A stretch of DNA of 20,000 bases from Chromera velia (taxonomy: Eukaryota > Sar > Chromeraceae), in NCBI GenBank assembly GCA_018398765.1, contig JAHBMJ010005036.1, forward strand, positions 1-20,000, in the 5' to 3' direction. The translations under genes and the position numbers were made by a program. The notes below the pieces were generated by a model. It did not search any database, had not been told where the DNA came from, and worked only from the letters and a program-made list of their open reading frames with translations. Below are positions 1-8,783 of this stretch, in pieces; within the stretch, counting starts at the first letter, position 1, and every line of letters begins with the position of its first letter.

Positions 1-64
1 AGAGAGAGCACAACCACAACGTGGCTTTGCATGAATGCGTGCACAAAGACTATTTCTCAGCCAG

Positions 65-66
65 GA

Positions 67-98
<32 letters not shown>

Positions 99-124
99 CA
101 GAGAGGGAGGGAAAGAGAGAGAGA
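65..124. repeat. GA-rich simple repeat
   Basis: Purine tract of GA dinucleotides with occasional C and GGG interruptions. It is low-complexity sequence with no coding signal. Confidence 0.9.
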
Positions 125-1865
125 CCCACACATTGAAATCACGAAGCTTCCGTGAACAAAATCCATCCATGACCGACCAACCTGGACCCTCAGTCTCCTC
201 CTGACGCACGCCTACAGGGGCAATCCCAACGACTTCCCCATCATCCTCCCATTCCCCAGGGCCGGTACCCGACAGACGCAAAGGAGAAGGACGCGTCCCT
301 CGAGTGCCCTCACGGAAGACGGCCTGGGGCTCCGGTGGTTGGGGGGAGTGCAAGACCCCGATGGAAAACTCTCCTGACTGCCCTGATGCGGAGGGGCCTC
401 TGTGGTCTGGGGGAAGGGGGGAAGACAGAGAAAGAGAAGGGGGGCGTAGACTGCTTGACTTTTCCCTCGTCGTGGTTTCCTCAGTCCTTTCTTGTGCTGT
501 TCGCCCTCCCGTTCGCCCCTCTGGCCTCTGACTACTCGCTGTAGCGCTCTAGACATGGACACCGCTCCCACCCGCACTGGTGCCGTTCGATTGGCGGGGC
601 ATAGCAATGGACAGAAGGGGGGGAGGAAGTTCCGTCTGCTTTCCTCCGCGCCTGTCGGGGGTCGGAGAAAAAGAAGGGGGGGGGAGACTGCTTGACCTTT
701 CTCTCGTCGTGGCTTCTTCAGTCCTGCGCGAGACAGAGAGAAGGAAACAGAGGAAGTTTCGTTCAATGCATGCATGCTTGATCCTTTTGAGAGATACTGC
801 AGGAAACATGCGAGATGGATAAGTGCATAAATCAATCGAACCTCATCAATAAAGAAAGCAGAGGCACAAAACGAAGACGAAGAAGACAATGTATCCTAAA
901 TGAAAAAGCGACAGAAAAACAAAGCAGCACCAAATGTAGCAAACAAACGAAGGAAGGTAACAGAAGCCGTCAAGCAAAGACCAAGAAGAGACAGAAAGAG
1001 AGGACAGAAACACGATCCCCAAGAATGTATCATCATTGAGAAGCCAGGGAAGCACACTGATTAACGCTTTTCGAACTCCTCTCCCCGTCCGCCTTGCGAC
1101 CGACCGACCGTTTAGACAACGCATTCAGAACAAAAGCCCTGAAGCAGAAGCTCAGAGAGCGGTCCACACCTTTGGCGAGTCTGCATGCAGACATTCAATT
1201 ATGTGTTTAAAGAGGCAACTGGACGTCCGCTGGGAACATGATGCCTGCCTGAATCTAGCAACGAGCACAACGACTCGATCGACAATGGATGGACATCCAG
1301 AGGGAAAGGAAGAAGCCTCAAGAAGAAGCCAGTGGGAATCTGCAGAGACACTCCAGAGGGCACGCCGAGACGTATCTCTGTAAAGAGAACGATCCCGCTG
1401 ACTGACTTCCTCCACCTAGCTGTGAGTCTTTATGCATTTGGACATGGAAAGCGACATACGTAAGTCAGGCCAAAGAGAAGAAAGACAGTCAGAAAGTGTT
1501 GACACAAATGTTGGTGCACACAGCAGTCACGGTGCCAGAACTTCAACGTGGTCTCTATGAACAGAAAGATCGACCTGACTCTCTCCCTCCCTCCCTCCCC
1601 AATTTGTCTTGACTGACTGCCAAAGAGCACTGACCACCAAAAGTCCTCTCAGAGTCTTCCGCTCTCTCCACTGTGTGCCTGTATCGTGCCTGCAGGCAGA
1701 GGAGGAGAAAAGGAAAGGAAAGAAAAAGATCAAGAGCAGTGGGCCAGAAGGCGACGCAGGGAGGGGCACAGCAAGGGGCTTGCAGGAAGAGACGGCAGAA
1801 GAAAATGGAGACGGCAGGAGACTACTTGGCAAGAGACGGTGGAGGCTTTGTTCCTGACTTTATTT
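125..1865. other. Non-coding host sequence, no gene supported
   Basis: Several open frames of 60-225 codons occur on both strands, but all have low-complexity Ser/Arg/Lys-rich composition, overlap each other and match no family I recognise. The 225-codon minus-strand frame at 212-889 is the longest and contains no domain. Purine-rich and pyrimidine-rich patches alternate throughout. I see no tRNA, rRNA or transposon end. An untranslated or intronic part of a host gene cannot be excluded. Confidence 0.5.
428..724 (+). repeat. Imperfect direct duplication, about 60 bp, two copies
   Basis: About 428-490 and 664-724 share the same order of blocks: GAGAAAGAGAAGGGG-like purines, then AGACTGCTTGAC, then CTCGTCGTGG, then a TTC.TCAGTCCT end. 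Start-to-start spacing is about 236 bp and the copies differ at several bases. The sequence between them is not obviously repeated. Confidence 0.6.
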
Positions 1866-1872
1866 GATGCCG

Positions 1873-1891
1873 TGCGTGTGTGTGTGTGTGT

Positions 1892-1931
<40 letters not shown>
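1873..1931 (+). repeat. (GT)n microsatellite
   Basis: Nearly uninterrupted GT dinucleotides with single GA interruptions near 1896 and 1930. It runs directly into the GAGT array that follows. Confidence 0.95.
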
Positions 1932-1932
<1 letters not shown>

Positions 1933-2085
1933 TGGGAGTGGGAGTGGGAGTGAGTGAGAGAGTGAGAGAGAGAGTGAGTGAGTGAGTGAGTGGGTGAATG
2001 AGTGAGTGAGTGAGTGAGTGAGTGAGAGAGTGAGTGAGTGAATGTGAGTGCATGAGAGAGTGAGTGAGTGTGTGAGTGAGTGAGG
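1931..2085 (+). repeat. (GAGT)n tetranucleotide array
   Basis: Array of GAGT units mixed with GGGA, GAGA and GAAT variants. The His/Ser/Leu-rich open frames on the reverse strand are translations of the repeat, not genes. Confidence 0.9.
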
Positions 2086-2195
2086 CAGGCAGGCAGTCAT
2101 TCATGCACGCACGCATGCATGCAAGCACTGCCAGACAGTCATGCAGTCAGTCACTGACAGTCAGGCAGTCAGACAGGCATGAATGGATGAGTGGC

Positions 2196-2300
2196 ACTGA
2201 ATGGATGGATGGATGAGTGTGTGGATGGATGGATGGATGGATGGATGGATGGATGGATGGATGGATGGATGGATGGATGGATGGTTGGATGGATGGATGC
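2196..2300 (+). repeat. (GGAT)n tetranucleotide array
   Basis: More than twenty GGAT units with a few interruptions (GAGTGTGT near 2214 and GGTT near 2284). Its apparent Trp-Met-Asp-Gly translation is an artefact of the repeat. Confidence 0.95.
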
Positions 2301-2309
2301 GTGCCAGCT

Positions 2310-2490
2310 AGGCCCTGCTTGTCTGCTTGCTTGCTTGCCTGCCTGCCAGCCTGCCAGCCTGGCTGTTTACAGCTTGCTTGCATGTACGCTTTCTTGCCTC
2401 TCTCCCTGTCTCCCTGCCTGCCGCTGCCTGCCTGCATGCATGCATGCCTACACGCCTCCGTGCCTGCCCTCCTGTCTGTTTGCCTGTGTA
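2310..2490 (+). repeat. Degenerate TGCC/TTGC tetranucleotide array
   Basis: Runs of CTGC, CTTG and CCTG units with ATGC patches near 2432-2447. It is the fourth motif in one continuous compound array that begins at 1873. Confidence 0.8.
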
Positions 2491-2861
2491 CCTACGTGGC
2501 GTGCACAAATCTGATCGAGTCGGACGTGCAGATGCTCACCTCGGCGGTTCTCCTTCAGTCCCAATTCATTCCTGCAGTGCCCTGCCAGCTCTTTAAAAAG
2601 GGCCGTGTTTCGGAGCCATTAGGTCTCTTTAGTACGTTACTTGAGGTCGATCGAACTGAATAGCACCACTGATGCCGACTTCTATACACAACTGTATAAG
2701 CAACGGCATATAACTACATGTGTTGTTATATTGAAGTAGATTTCACATACACAATGCGCCGCGGGCGCGCGGATTTGCGCGCTGAGGCGCGCTGTCCGGA
2801 TTTGTCAGAATCCGAAATCTTGGAGGTGCTGATCGAAACTAGCTCAGACCATATATTGACG
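2491..2861. other. Host flank left of the gypsy element
   Basis: No gene is supported. The segment holds AT-rich sequence around 2690-2755 and an abrupt GC-rich block at about 2755-2800 (repeated GCGCGC). That is followed by a short inverted repeat, CGGATT then AATCCG, near 2797-2814. Confidence 0.5.
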
Positions 2862-2866
2862 AATAC
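2862..2866. repeat. Target-site duplication AATAC, left copy
   Basis: AATAC abuts the left LTR and is repeated at 8779-8783 directly after the right LTR. The five-base length is usual for Ty3/gypsy insertions. The match fixes the element ends as CGTAA..TTACG. Confidence 0.8.
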
Positions 2867-3210
2867 CGTAAGGAGGTAACTCCTCTTCTCCTAAGTGAGC
2901 GCACTTAATTCAGTTAGATCTCTACTACGGAAAGTCTGTCAGTTCAAGGTTCACTTCCAAACTGCTTCTAGAAGCTTTGTAAGCAACTGTTGTTTACTCA
3001 ATCCAGGCTATACGCAGCTGACTGAATTAATTCTATTTTATTTCTATTTTATTTAATTCTCTTCTAATACAGACTAGCGTGGCGGCGCCTCCATGAGCCT
3101 GCGTGCGTATGTTGGTCTCTGAGCTGCGGACGTCCCGTGCGGCGGCGGTGCATGTTAGTTCGGCTCACCCCGGGATTGGCTGGTCCCGTGGCTCGCCTCA
3201 CTATGTTACG
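2867..3210 (-). repeat. 3' LTR of the gypsy element (344 bp)
   Basis: Aligns along its whole length with 8446-8778. It carries an extra 11-bp TCTATTTTATT duplication near 3031-3052 that the other copy lacks. The outer end is CGTAAGG and the inner end GTTACG in plus-strand terms. A small hairpin, AGGAG-GTAA-CTCCT, lies at the tip (2871-2884). AT-rich sequence with AATAAA-like words on the element's sense strand could supply the TATA box or polyadenylation signal. Confidence 0.92.
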
Positions 3211-3226
3211 TGCCCCTCCCCCTTGG
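3211..3226 (-). other. Polypurine tract of the gypsy element
   Basis: On the minus strand the sequence AAGGGGGAGGGGCA lies immediately upstream of the 3' LTR. This is the expected place and composition of the RNase H-resistant primer for plus-strand cDNA synthesis. Confidence 0.85.
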
Positions 3227-3312
3227 AGCGTGCGTCCTACGCGCTCTGTCTTTCTTCTTAGCTTTTCTGCAGTTAACTGCCAACCAAAATTGACCGTACA
3301 ATTCCTGTCTAT

Positions 3313-3510
3313 TCACTTTGATCGTCGCTTGAATTCTTTGATTTTCTCTTTCACATTTCGGAGGTGGGAGACTGGCTCCCAAGACGCTTCACTCTCAGGG
3401 AACCCCACCCATTACACGTGGTATTGGGTTCCTCTACCTAGTCCTCTGCCTCTTCCCCGAATACCAAGGACCTTTTCGACTTTATACTCTTCGTTGGCCC
3501 AGGAGGGTAA
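3313..3510 (-). CDS. C-terminal chromodomain of the gypsy integrase
   Basis: [17 protein letters not shown], then QYHV, an in-frame TAA (3412-3414), then [19 protein letters not shown] and a basic end, followed by TGA at 3313. This is the chromodomain pattern (Y-x-V-E-K-I-L ... Y-x-V-K-W-x-G-[YF] ... SWEP ... NL). In chromoviruses it tethers integration to marked histones. The TAA lies at a position usually Lys, Arg or Gln, and reading past it is needed to see the domain. Confidence 0.85.
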
Positions 3511-6500
3511 TTGGACGGCCGGACGGCCCCGTCCTTCGTGGCAGTACAGCTTGCACAGCGACGTGTACACATGGGGGTCTTTGCGGCTTCCCGCTGGCAG
3601 GGCGACAGTCACTTCGAAATTGTCTCGGGACTGATCAAACTGGGTCACTTCGAAGGGACCAAACCATAGGCTGTCGAGCTTGCAGCTGTACAGGGGAACA
3701 TCGGGCTTTGCAGCGGTTACCCAGTAAGAGCGATGGATAAGCACACAGTCCCCCACCTTGATGTCGTCGGTTGAGCGGCGTCGTCTGTTGGCATTTCGGA
3801 TCTGACTGGACTGGGCTGTTTTGAGAGAGGCACGGATGGCCTCAATGGCTTCTCTGTGTTCCTTCAAAAAGTCAGAGGCCTCGGGGGAAGGCTGGACAGA
3901 AGGAGAAAGAGAAAGAGCAGGGAGCGTGAGGGGTTTTTTTCCGTGTTTGAGCTGAAAGGGAGAGCGACCTGTCCCGACATGGACAGATGTGTTGTATACA
4001 AACTCAAGGAACGGGATGAATTCCGCCCATCGGTGATGCTGGGTCTCAACGAGGCAACGGAGGGCCTCCTCGATTGTTCGATTCATACGTTCTGCTGACC
4101 CTGGTGTGTTGTGGTGTGCCGTCATGGAGAACGATAGGTACGTGCCCGAGAGGGTGTGTAGAGTCTGCTAGAATTGAGACAGAAAACGGGGGTCTCTGTC
4201 ACTGAGGATCGTACACTGCCACCCCTTCTTTACTGTGACGTTTTCATAATATAGCTGGCCTGCCTGCTCTGCTATTGCTGTTGTGTAGGTCCGGATCAGG
4301 CATACCCCTTTTGACAGAGAGTCAGTGACAACCATAAGACAGTCAAACTGTTCATCCCCGGAGGCGGGCAGTCTAACGAGGAAGTTAATTTGAGTGACTT
4401 CCCATGCGTAGTTGGGAACAGGGAGCGGCCGGAGGAGACCAGGTAGCGCTCGGCTGGGAGCTTTGCTTCTCTGGCAGGGATCACAGGCACGAACGAATCT
4501 GCGTACATCTCTCTACATCTGAGGCCAGAAGTATCTCTCTGCCATTCGACTGTAGGTTTTCCCGACCCCGAAGTGCATACTCTCGGGAGATGAGTGGCTC
4601 TCCCAAATAAGAGCCGTACGCTGTGAGCGAGGGACACAAAGGCGGTCCCCCCAGAACAACAGACCATCTCTCAGAGAGAGACATTTCAAACGGGGTACCA
4701 GATGAGGGGAGGGGAGTTTGTTTGGGGAATTCTTCAGGTAAGCATGCACTGGGGCAAACCAGGGATCGTTTGCATACTCCTCTCTATAGCACCTCTGCAG
4801 ATCAACATCTCCCTCAACCTTCAAGGTTGTCCGGCACTGACGCTGCTCAGTGTTCCCGTGCCCCCCCCCCAAAGAACGGGTCTCGCCAACCACTGCCCCC
4901 TTATCCTCATACTCAGGTTCAAGCCCTGGGACCTCATCGTCGTCAAGACTGCCGGCCTGACTGACCGTTGGCGGGGTAGGTTGCCTCACTCTGATAGATG
5001 GCAAAGGGGCAGAAGGGGAGGACTGGACCAAAGGGGGCGGATTGCGGGAAAGTGTGTCGGCAACGATGTTTGCCCTCCCCGGAATATATTTGATCGGAAC
5101 CGCCACTTCCTCCAGAAACTCAATCCACCGTCTCACACGCAGACTGCAGTGCTCAAACGACTTCTCCAAATTCTCTAAACTCTTGTGGTCCGTTGAAAAC
5201 TCCGACCCGGGCATCAAGAAATGATGCCAAACCTTCGCAAAATGGAAAATCGCCAACAGCTCTAACTCCCTCACTGAATAGCATGCCTCGGTGGGGGTCA
5301 GGCGGCGGGAGCCAAAGGCAAGCGGACAGTATGCTCCTGTCTTCTGATAGCGCTGAATGGCAACTGCCCCGATAGCTTGATATAACTGTGAGGCATCGTG
5401 TGCAATGTAGACAGGCTGACTGGAGTCAGGCAGTGTAAGGGTGGCAAGCTCACAGACAGCTTTCTTTAGAGCAACGAATGCCTGATCATGCACAGGCTCC
5501 CACACAAAGGGGATTGAGGTGCGGAGAAGAGAGAGAAGCAGAGAAGCAACCTAGCTGTACCCCCTAACAAACTTCCGAAAGCAATTCCCTAACCCCACAA
5601 ACTGATGCAGTGAAGTGCGGTCGGTCGGCTTGGGGAAGTCCTGGAGTCCCTGCACCTTCTCAGGCGCAGGCCTGAATCCACCCTCACTGATGACCAGCCC
5701 CAGGAACTTGGCTTCGGTCCGGAACCAATCATACTTCGACAGTTTGACATAGAGAGACTCGTCGGCAAGGAGCTGGAGGACGGCCTCCACATCTCTCTCG
5801 TGTTCCTCAGGAGTGCGGCTAAAAATCAAGAGATCATCAATAAAAACAATTATACACCTGTCTAACAAAGGGCGCAATGTCTTATTGATCATACGTATGC
5901 TGATACCAGGCGTATTGCAGTAGCCAAACAGCATGACCAACCACTCAAACGTGCCGTACCTTATTATGAAAGCAGTCTTCTCCTCGTCGCCCTCGGCCAT
6001 CCGGATCTGATGGAAGTACTGTCTCAAGTCGAGAGACGAGAAGTACTTGGCCCGGTGCAGGCGGGAAATCAAGTCATCCGGATGCGGTAAGGGATATCTG
6101 TCCCTCACACAGATCTTGTTCGGCTGCGTGTAATCAATACACATACGCTGAGTGCCGTCAGCCTTCGTGACAAAAAGGACAGGGGCAGCAAACGGGGAGT
6201 TGGAAGGGTAGATCTGACCCTTGGCCAAGTATGACTCCAACTGTTTTTGGAGCTCATCAAGCTGCCTGTAGATGAGCCTATATGGAGCTTGAGCAGGGGA
6301 GCGGTGACCTGGCTCGAGTTTGATGTGATACTCGACTTCCCTCTAAGACTTGGGCGAGAGGGTGGGAATCTCATTCGGGAAGATGCTGAAATGCTTCTCC
6401 AGAACCTTTCTCATCCCCGGCCTCATTCCCTCCTCCTGCAGCTCCCTACGGAAATTTGTGTAATCATCCAAATTGACCGGGTGATCGGGTGGGAAAGATA

Positions 6501-8286
6501 AGAGAGGCGGAGGCCTCTGTGTCTTGGCTCCTTGGATTCGGTTGACCTCCAGGGGGGAGGAAACGGAGAGAAGAGGGCGGACCTCAAGACGATAGCACCG
6601 GAAGGTGGTAGATTCCTTCTTGGAAAGCCTACAGATCTCTCTGTGGGTTAGGGGCTCAGGCTCGGCCCCCAAAATGTGGTAGACTTCCAAGTCATACAGT
6701 GTGAACTGCGATCCGGAGGGAAAACGATCTGCAGCGATGAAGAGAGACTTTGCTTCGAAATTGGGAAGGGGTTTGAAGGTCTCACAGAAGGGCATCCCCA
6801 GGACCACATCATAATCCTCGTCCAGATCAAGTACAGTCATGGTCAGGGGGGCTGCGAAGTCTTGAATTCTCAGATCGATGTCAAGCGCCTCCCATTGGAC
6901 AGTAGTCAAAGGAGCCTACACACCATTGAGACGGATGCCCCCTTTGTACGTGGAGGGCTCCAAGGCAGACAAACGGAACTCCCCAGCCTCAACGACTCTC
7001 TTGCTCACATAAATGGAGTCCGCCCCTAGATCCCAAAGGGCACGGATCGGGATGCCATTCGCTATGCCGTGGAAGGTAATCAATTTCCCCCTCCTGCCTG
7101 TCCTACTCCCAGTCGTGGAGTACATCCCTCTCGGGAGTGCATTCTGCTGCTGGCGCTGTGACCACTGGGGAGGGTTCCCCTGGAACTGCGGTGGTGGGCA
7201 GAGTCCAGGGGGAGGCGTAAGCCCCTGCGGGATGACTGGATTCCCCCACTGCCCCTGCACCGAACCACCATAGTGCTGCTGCACCCCACTCTGTAGGTTG
7301 TGCATGCGTCCTTGACCTCCGTAGAAATTTTTGTGACCCCCATGACCTCTAGGACCCTTTTGTTGCTGTTGCTGCTTGCGGTTCCTACACTGGCGTGCAG
7401 AGTGTCCCACCGCATGACAATTGAAGCACCTATTCTCCTGAATATGCCTCTTGATCTCATCTTGGGAAAGGGAATAAATTCGGGAGATTCGGTTGAGATC
7501 CATCGGGACGGGCCCATTGTTCAATTGGGACTGAGGTCGCAAAGATGGGTGCGAATCACTTCGCCCGTCTCTGCCCTGGCCCCCGTAGTCTTTCTTTCTC
7601 CCCTTACTCAACAGCTGCTTGGCCTCCTCTGCATCCTTCATCGCAGCATCGAGACTGTCAGGCTTCCTTCTCCTCACTTCCTTCTTCACCTCATCCGGAA
7701 GGCCCCGAATGTAGTCGTACATCAAATCGATCTCACTCACATCAACGATTCCTTCTGCAATATCGTTGAATCGGACAGAGTACTTATGAACCCCCTCATT
7801 GCCCTGACAACGGACGTTCCGGACTTCCCCTCTTAAGTCTGTCTGTTTGTTGGGATTGAGGAAACGCTCGGACAGACGGGTGAAGAGATCTTCTACGTTG
7901 ACAAAAGGAGAGGCGGACCTCTGCGTCTTGTCATACCATTACTTAAGGAATCGGGAGAAGTATTGATGCACCGACCCCAACTGCTTCGATACCTGAATGT
8001 CTGAGAGCTGTATATATTCCCTCATATCCGTGACCCAACCTTCGAGCAACTTCCGGTCCCCATGAAACACCGGCGGCTCTTTCGCCTTGAAGTTCGACCG
8101 CTGGGGAGGCGGAGAAGTCGGCTGTTGATTCATCCGCTACTGCTGCTGCTGTTCTGGTATCTGCTGCTGCTGTTGATAGATTGGGCCCCCGTCGGTGGCT
8201 GTCTGTTGCTGTTGTGCTCCCAGAGCGTCCATCTGTTGTTGCTGAAGTTGTTGCATCTGCTATACCTGGATCATCTGCTACTGCAT
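3313..8286 (-). CDS. Gypsy Gag-Pol polyprotein, single frame with ten in-frame TAG/TAA codons
   Basis: From an ATG at 8284-8286 to TGA at 3313-3315 the whole gag-pol lies in one reading frame of about 1,657 codons without a single frameshift. Ten codons are nominal stops: TAG at 8278, 8260, 8137, 6916, 6343, 5551, 4513 and 4168, and TAA at 7939 and 3412 (lowest coordinate of each). No internal TGA occurs. Family motifs continue correctly across every one of them, so the frame is certain. In the standard code this is a pseudogene. If UAR were sense it would be one intact ORF. An in-frame TGA at 8357-8359 blocks upstream extension. The ATG at 8284 is the first after it, but a spliced start is possible. 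Confidence 0.85.
3520..4750 (-). CDS. Integrase: zinc-binding and catalytic core, first Asp replaced by Asn
   Basis: Inserts cDNA into host DNA. The H-x6-H pair ([12 protein letters not shown]) and the C-x2-C pair (RACDPCQR) form the HHCC zinc domain on either side of the TAG at 4513. In the catalytic core the second Asp is in [10 protein letters not shown] (codon 4198-4200) and the Glu is in [12 protein letters not shown] (codon 4090-4092). The first Asp, expected in the W-x4-x-D-F-x-LP block, is Asn (AAC at 4384-4386). One G-to-A change from GAC would explain it. A TAG at 4168 sits where related integrases usually have an aromatic residue. A C-terminal SH3-like region ([21 protein letters not shown]) follows. 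Confidence 0.9.
5040..5550 (-). CDS. RNase H domain of the gypsy element
   Basis: Degrades the RNA strand of the RNA:DNA hybrid. The acidic catalytic residues are visible in order: HDAS (Asp codon 5395-5397), [21 protein letters not shown] and NIVADTLSR. The RT-RNase H connection (KKAV and similar, near 5460) is normal. The domain is followed by a Pro/Ser-rich linker to integrase. No stop falls inside it. Confidence 0.9.
5554..6345 (-). CDS. Reverse transcriptase domain (gypsy type)
   Basis: RNA-dependent DNA polymerase core. Motifs in order are KLEPGH near the start, [19 protein letters not shown], the CIDY block, [20 protein letters not shown] with the first catalytic Asp, and FIDDLLIFS, a YxDD-box variant with the two Asp at 5833-5838. 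[10 protein letters not shown] follows. The block normally reading LPFGLTNAPATFQ is degenerate here ([16 protein letters not shown]), with Pro, Ala and Thr changes compatible with transitions. The TAG at 6343 is just before the domain and the TAG at 5551 just after it. Confidence 0.92.
6640..7065 (-). CDS. Aspartic protease (retropepsin-like), altered active-site triad
   Basis: Expected to cut the polyprotein. The motif [13 protein letters not shown] (catalytic Asp codon at 7030-7032) sits at the D-[ST]-G-A position, but the second residue is Leu instead of Ser/Thr. The flap and C-terminal half follow across the TAG at 6916-6918, including VVLGMPF, the usual late hydrophobic-Gly motif of gypsy proteases. 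Loss of Ser/Thr next to the catalytic Asp would probably weaken or abolish activity. That is inference from the family, not seen directly. Confidence 0.75.
7066..8286 (-). CDS. gag: Gag region: glutamine-rich N-terminus, capsid-like domain, CCHC zinc knuckle
   Basis: Structural protein that would form virus-like particles and bind element RNA. The first roughly 50 codons are dominated by Gln, and three TAG codons sit inside these Gln runs. A capsid-like segment follows ([18 protein letters not shown] near 8070, then a stretch resembling retrotransposon gag with [10 protein letters not shown] and [11 protein letters not shown] near 7710-7780). One TAA at 7939 precedes a Trp-Tyr pair. A standard CCHC knuckle, [14 protein letters not shown] (C-x2-C-x4-H-x4-C), lies at about 7390-7431 in basic, Gln-rich surroundings. 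The region then runs through a Pro/Gly/Gln-rich linker into protease without a break. Confidence 0.85.
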
Positions 8287-8400
8287 GAATTGCTGCCCCT
8301 CCAGCAATTGCTGTAGAATCTGCTCTATCGAGAGAAAGTCTTGAGAGAAGAAAAGAATTCACTTGCTAAGAAAGAAGATAACTGTTACAGTATCAGACTG

Positions 8401-8441
8401 AGCAACAGAGGTCCTGGAGAGATCAACCAGGCTCTGTTGCT
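8401..8441 (-). other. Leader hairpin overlapping the primer-binding site
   Basis: Plus-strand AGCAACAGAG (8401-8410) is the perfect reverse complement of CTCTGTTGCT (8432-8441). Inside it CCTGG (8413-8417) pairs with CCAGG (8427-8431), leaving a 2-nt bulge and a 9-nt loop. This gives 15 base pairs. One arm is the primer-binding site itself. Confidence 0.8.
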
Positions 8442-8445
8442 ACCA
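8428..8445 (-). other. Putative tRNA primer-binding site of the gypsy element
   Basis: Directly abuts the 5' LTR and begins TGGTAGCAACAGAGCCTG on the minus strand, so it complements a 3' end of the form ..GTTGCTACCA. The first seven bases match the initiator-Met type (TGGTAGCAGAGG in animals), with a three-base ACA-like insertion after that. The primer tRNA is not firmly assigned. Confidence 0.65.
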
Positions 8446-8778
8446 TGTAAGGAGGTAACTCCTCTTCTCCTAAGTGAGCGCACTTAGTTCAGTTAGATCT
8501 CTACTACAGAAAGTCTGTCAGTTTAAGGTTCACTTCCAAACTGCTTCTAGAAGCTTTGCAAGCAACTGTTGTTTACTCAATCCAGGCTATACGCAGCTGA
8601 CTGAATTAATTCTATTTTATTTAATTTTCTTCTCATACAGACTGGCATGGCGGCGCCTCCATGAGCCTGCGTGCGTGTGTTGGTCTCTGAGCTGCGGGCA
8701 TCCCATACGGCGGCGGTGCACGTTAGTTCGGCTTACCCCGGGATTGGCTGGTCCCGTGGCTCGCCTCACTATGTTACG
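8446..8778 (-). repeat. 5' LTR of the gypsy element (333 bp)
   Basis: Direct copy of 2867-3210. The inner end begins TGTAAGG (CGTAAGG in the other copy) and the outer end is GTTACG in both copies. On the sense strand it should contain the promoter. AATAAAATAG-like sequence at about 8611-8625 is the best candidate for a TATA-like or polyadenylation element. Confidence 0.92.
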
Positions 8779-8783
8779 AATAC
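8779..8783. repeat. Target-site duplication AATAC, right copy
   Basis: Matches 2862-2866 and directly follows the outer end of the right LTR. Confidence 0.8.

Larger units (their letters stand above)
2867..8778 (-). mobile_element. Ty3/gypsy LTR retrotransposon, chromovirus type, full length
   Basis: A 5.9 kb element read on the minus strand. It has two direct LTRs (2867-3210 and 8446-8778), a 5-bp target duplication, a primer-binding site at the 5' LTR edge and a polypurine tract at the 3' LTR edge. The coding order is gag, protease, RT, RNase H, integrase, chromodomain. RT upstream of integrase and a C-terminal chromodomain define a chromovirus-like Ty3/gypsy element. The LTRs differ by 16 substitutions (15 transitions) and one 11-bp duplication, so the insertion is not recent. 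Several catalytic positions are changed, so this copy is probably not autonomous. Confidence 0.95.

Noticed and set aside
212-889. 225-codon minus-strand frame
   Set aside because: Ser/Arg/Pro-rich with no motif; part of it spans the duplicated segment. Composition explains the length.
1730-2514. Several His/Ser- or Trp/Met/Asp-rich open frames on both strands
   Set aside because: They are translations of tetranucleotide repeats.
7943-8362. Alternative minus-strand frame of 139 codons over the gag start
   Set aside because: It is an Ala/Thr-rich shadow of the CAG-rich gag sequence. The adjacent frame carries the gag motifs and stays in phase with the rest of the polyprotein.
8446-8640. Possible splice donor in the gypsy 5' LTR (GTATGA) with acceptor TTCTTTCTTAG in the leader
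   Set aside because: The donor context differs between the two LTRs, and the join would enter the wrong frame for gag.
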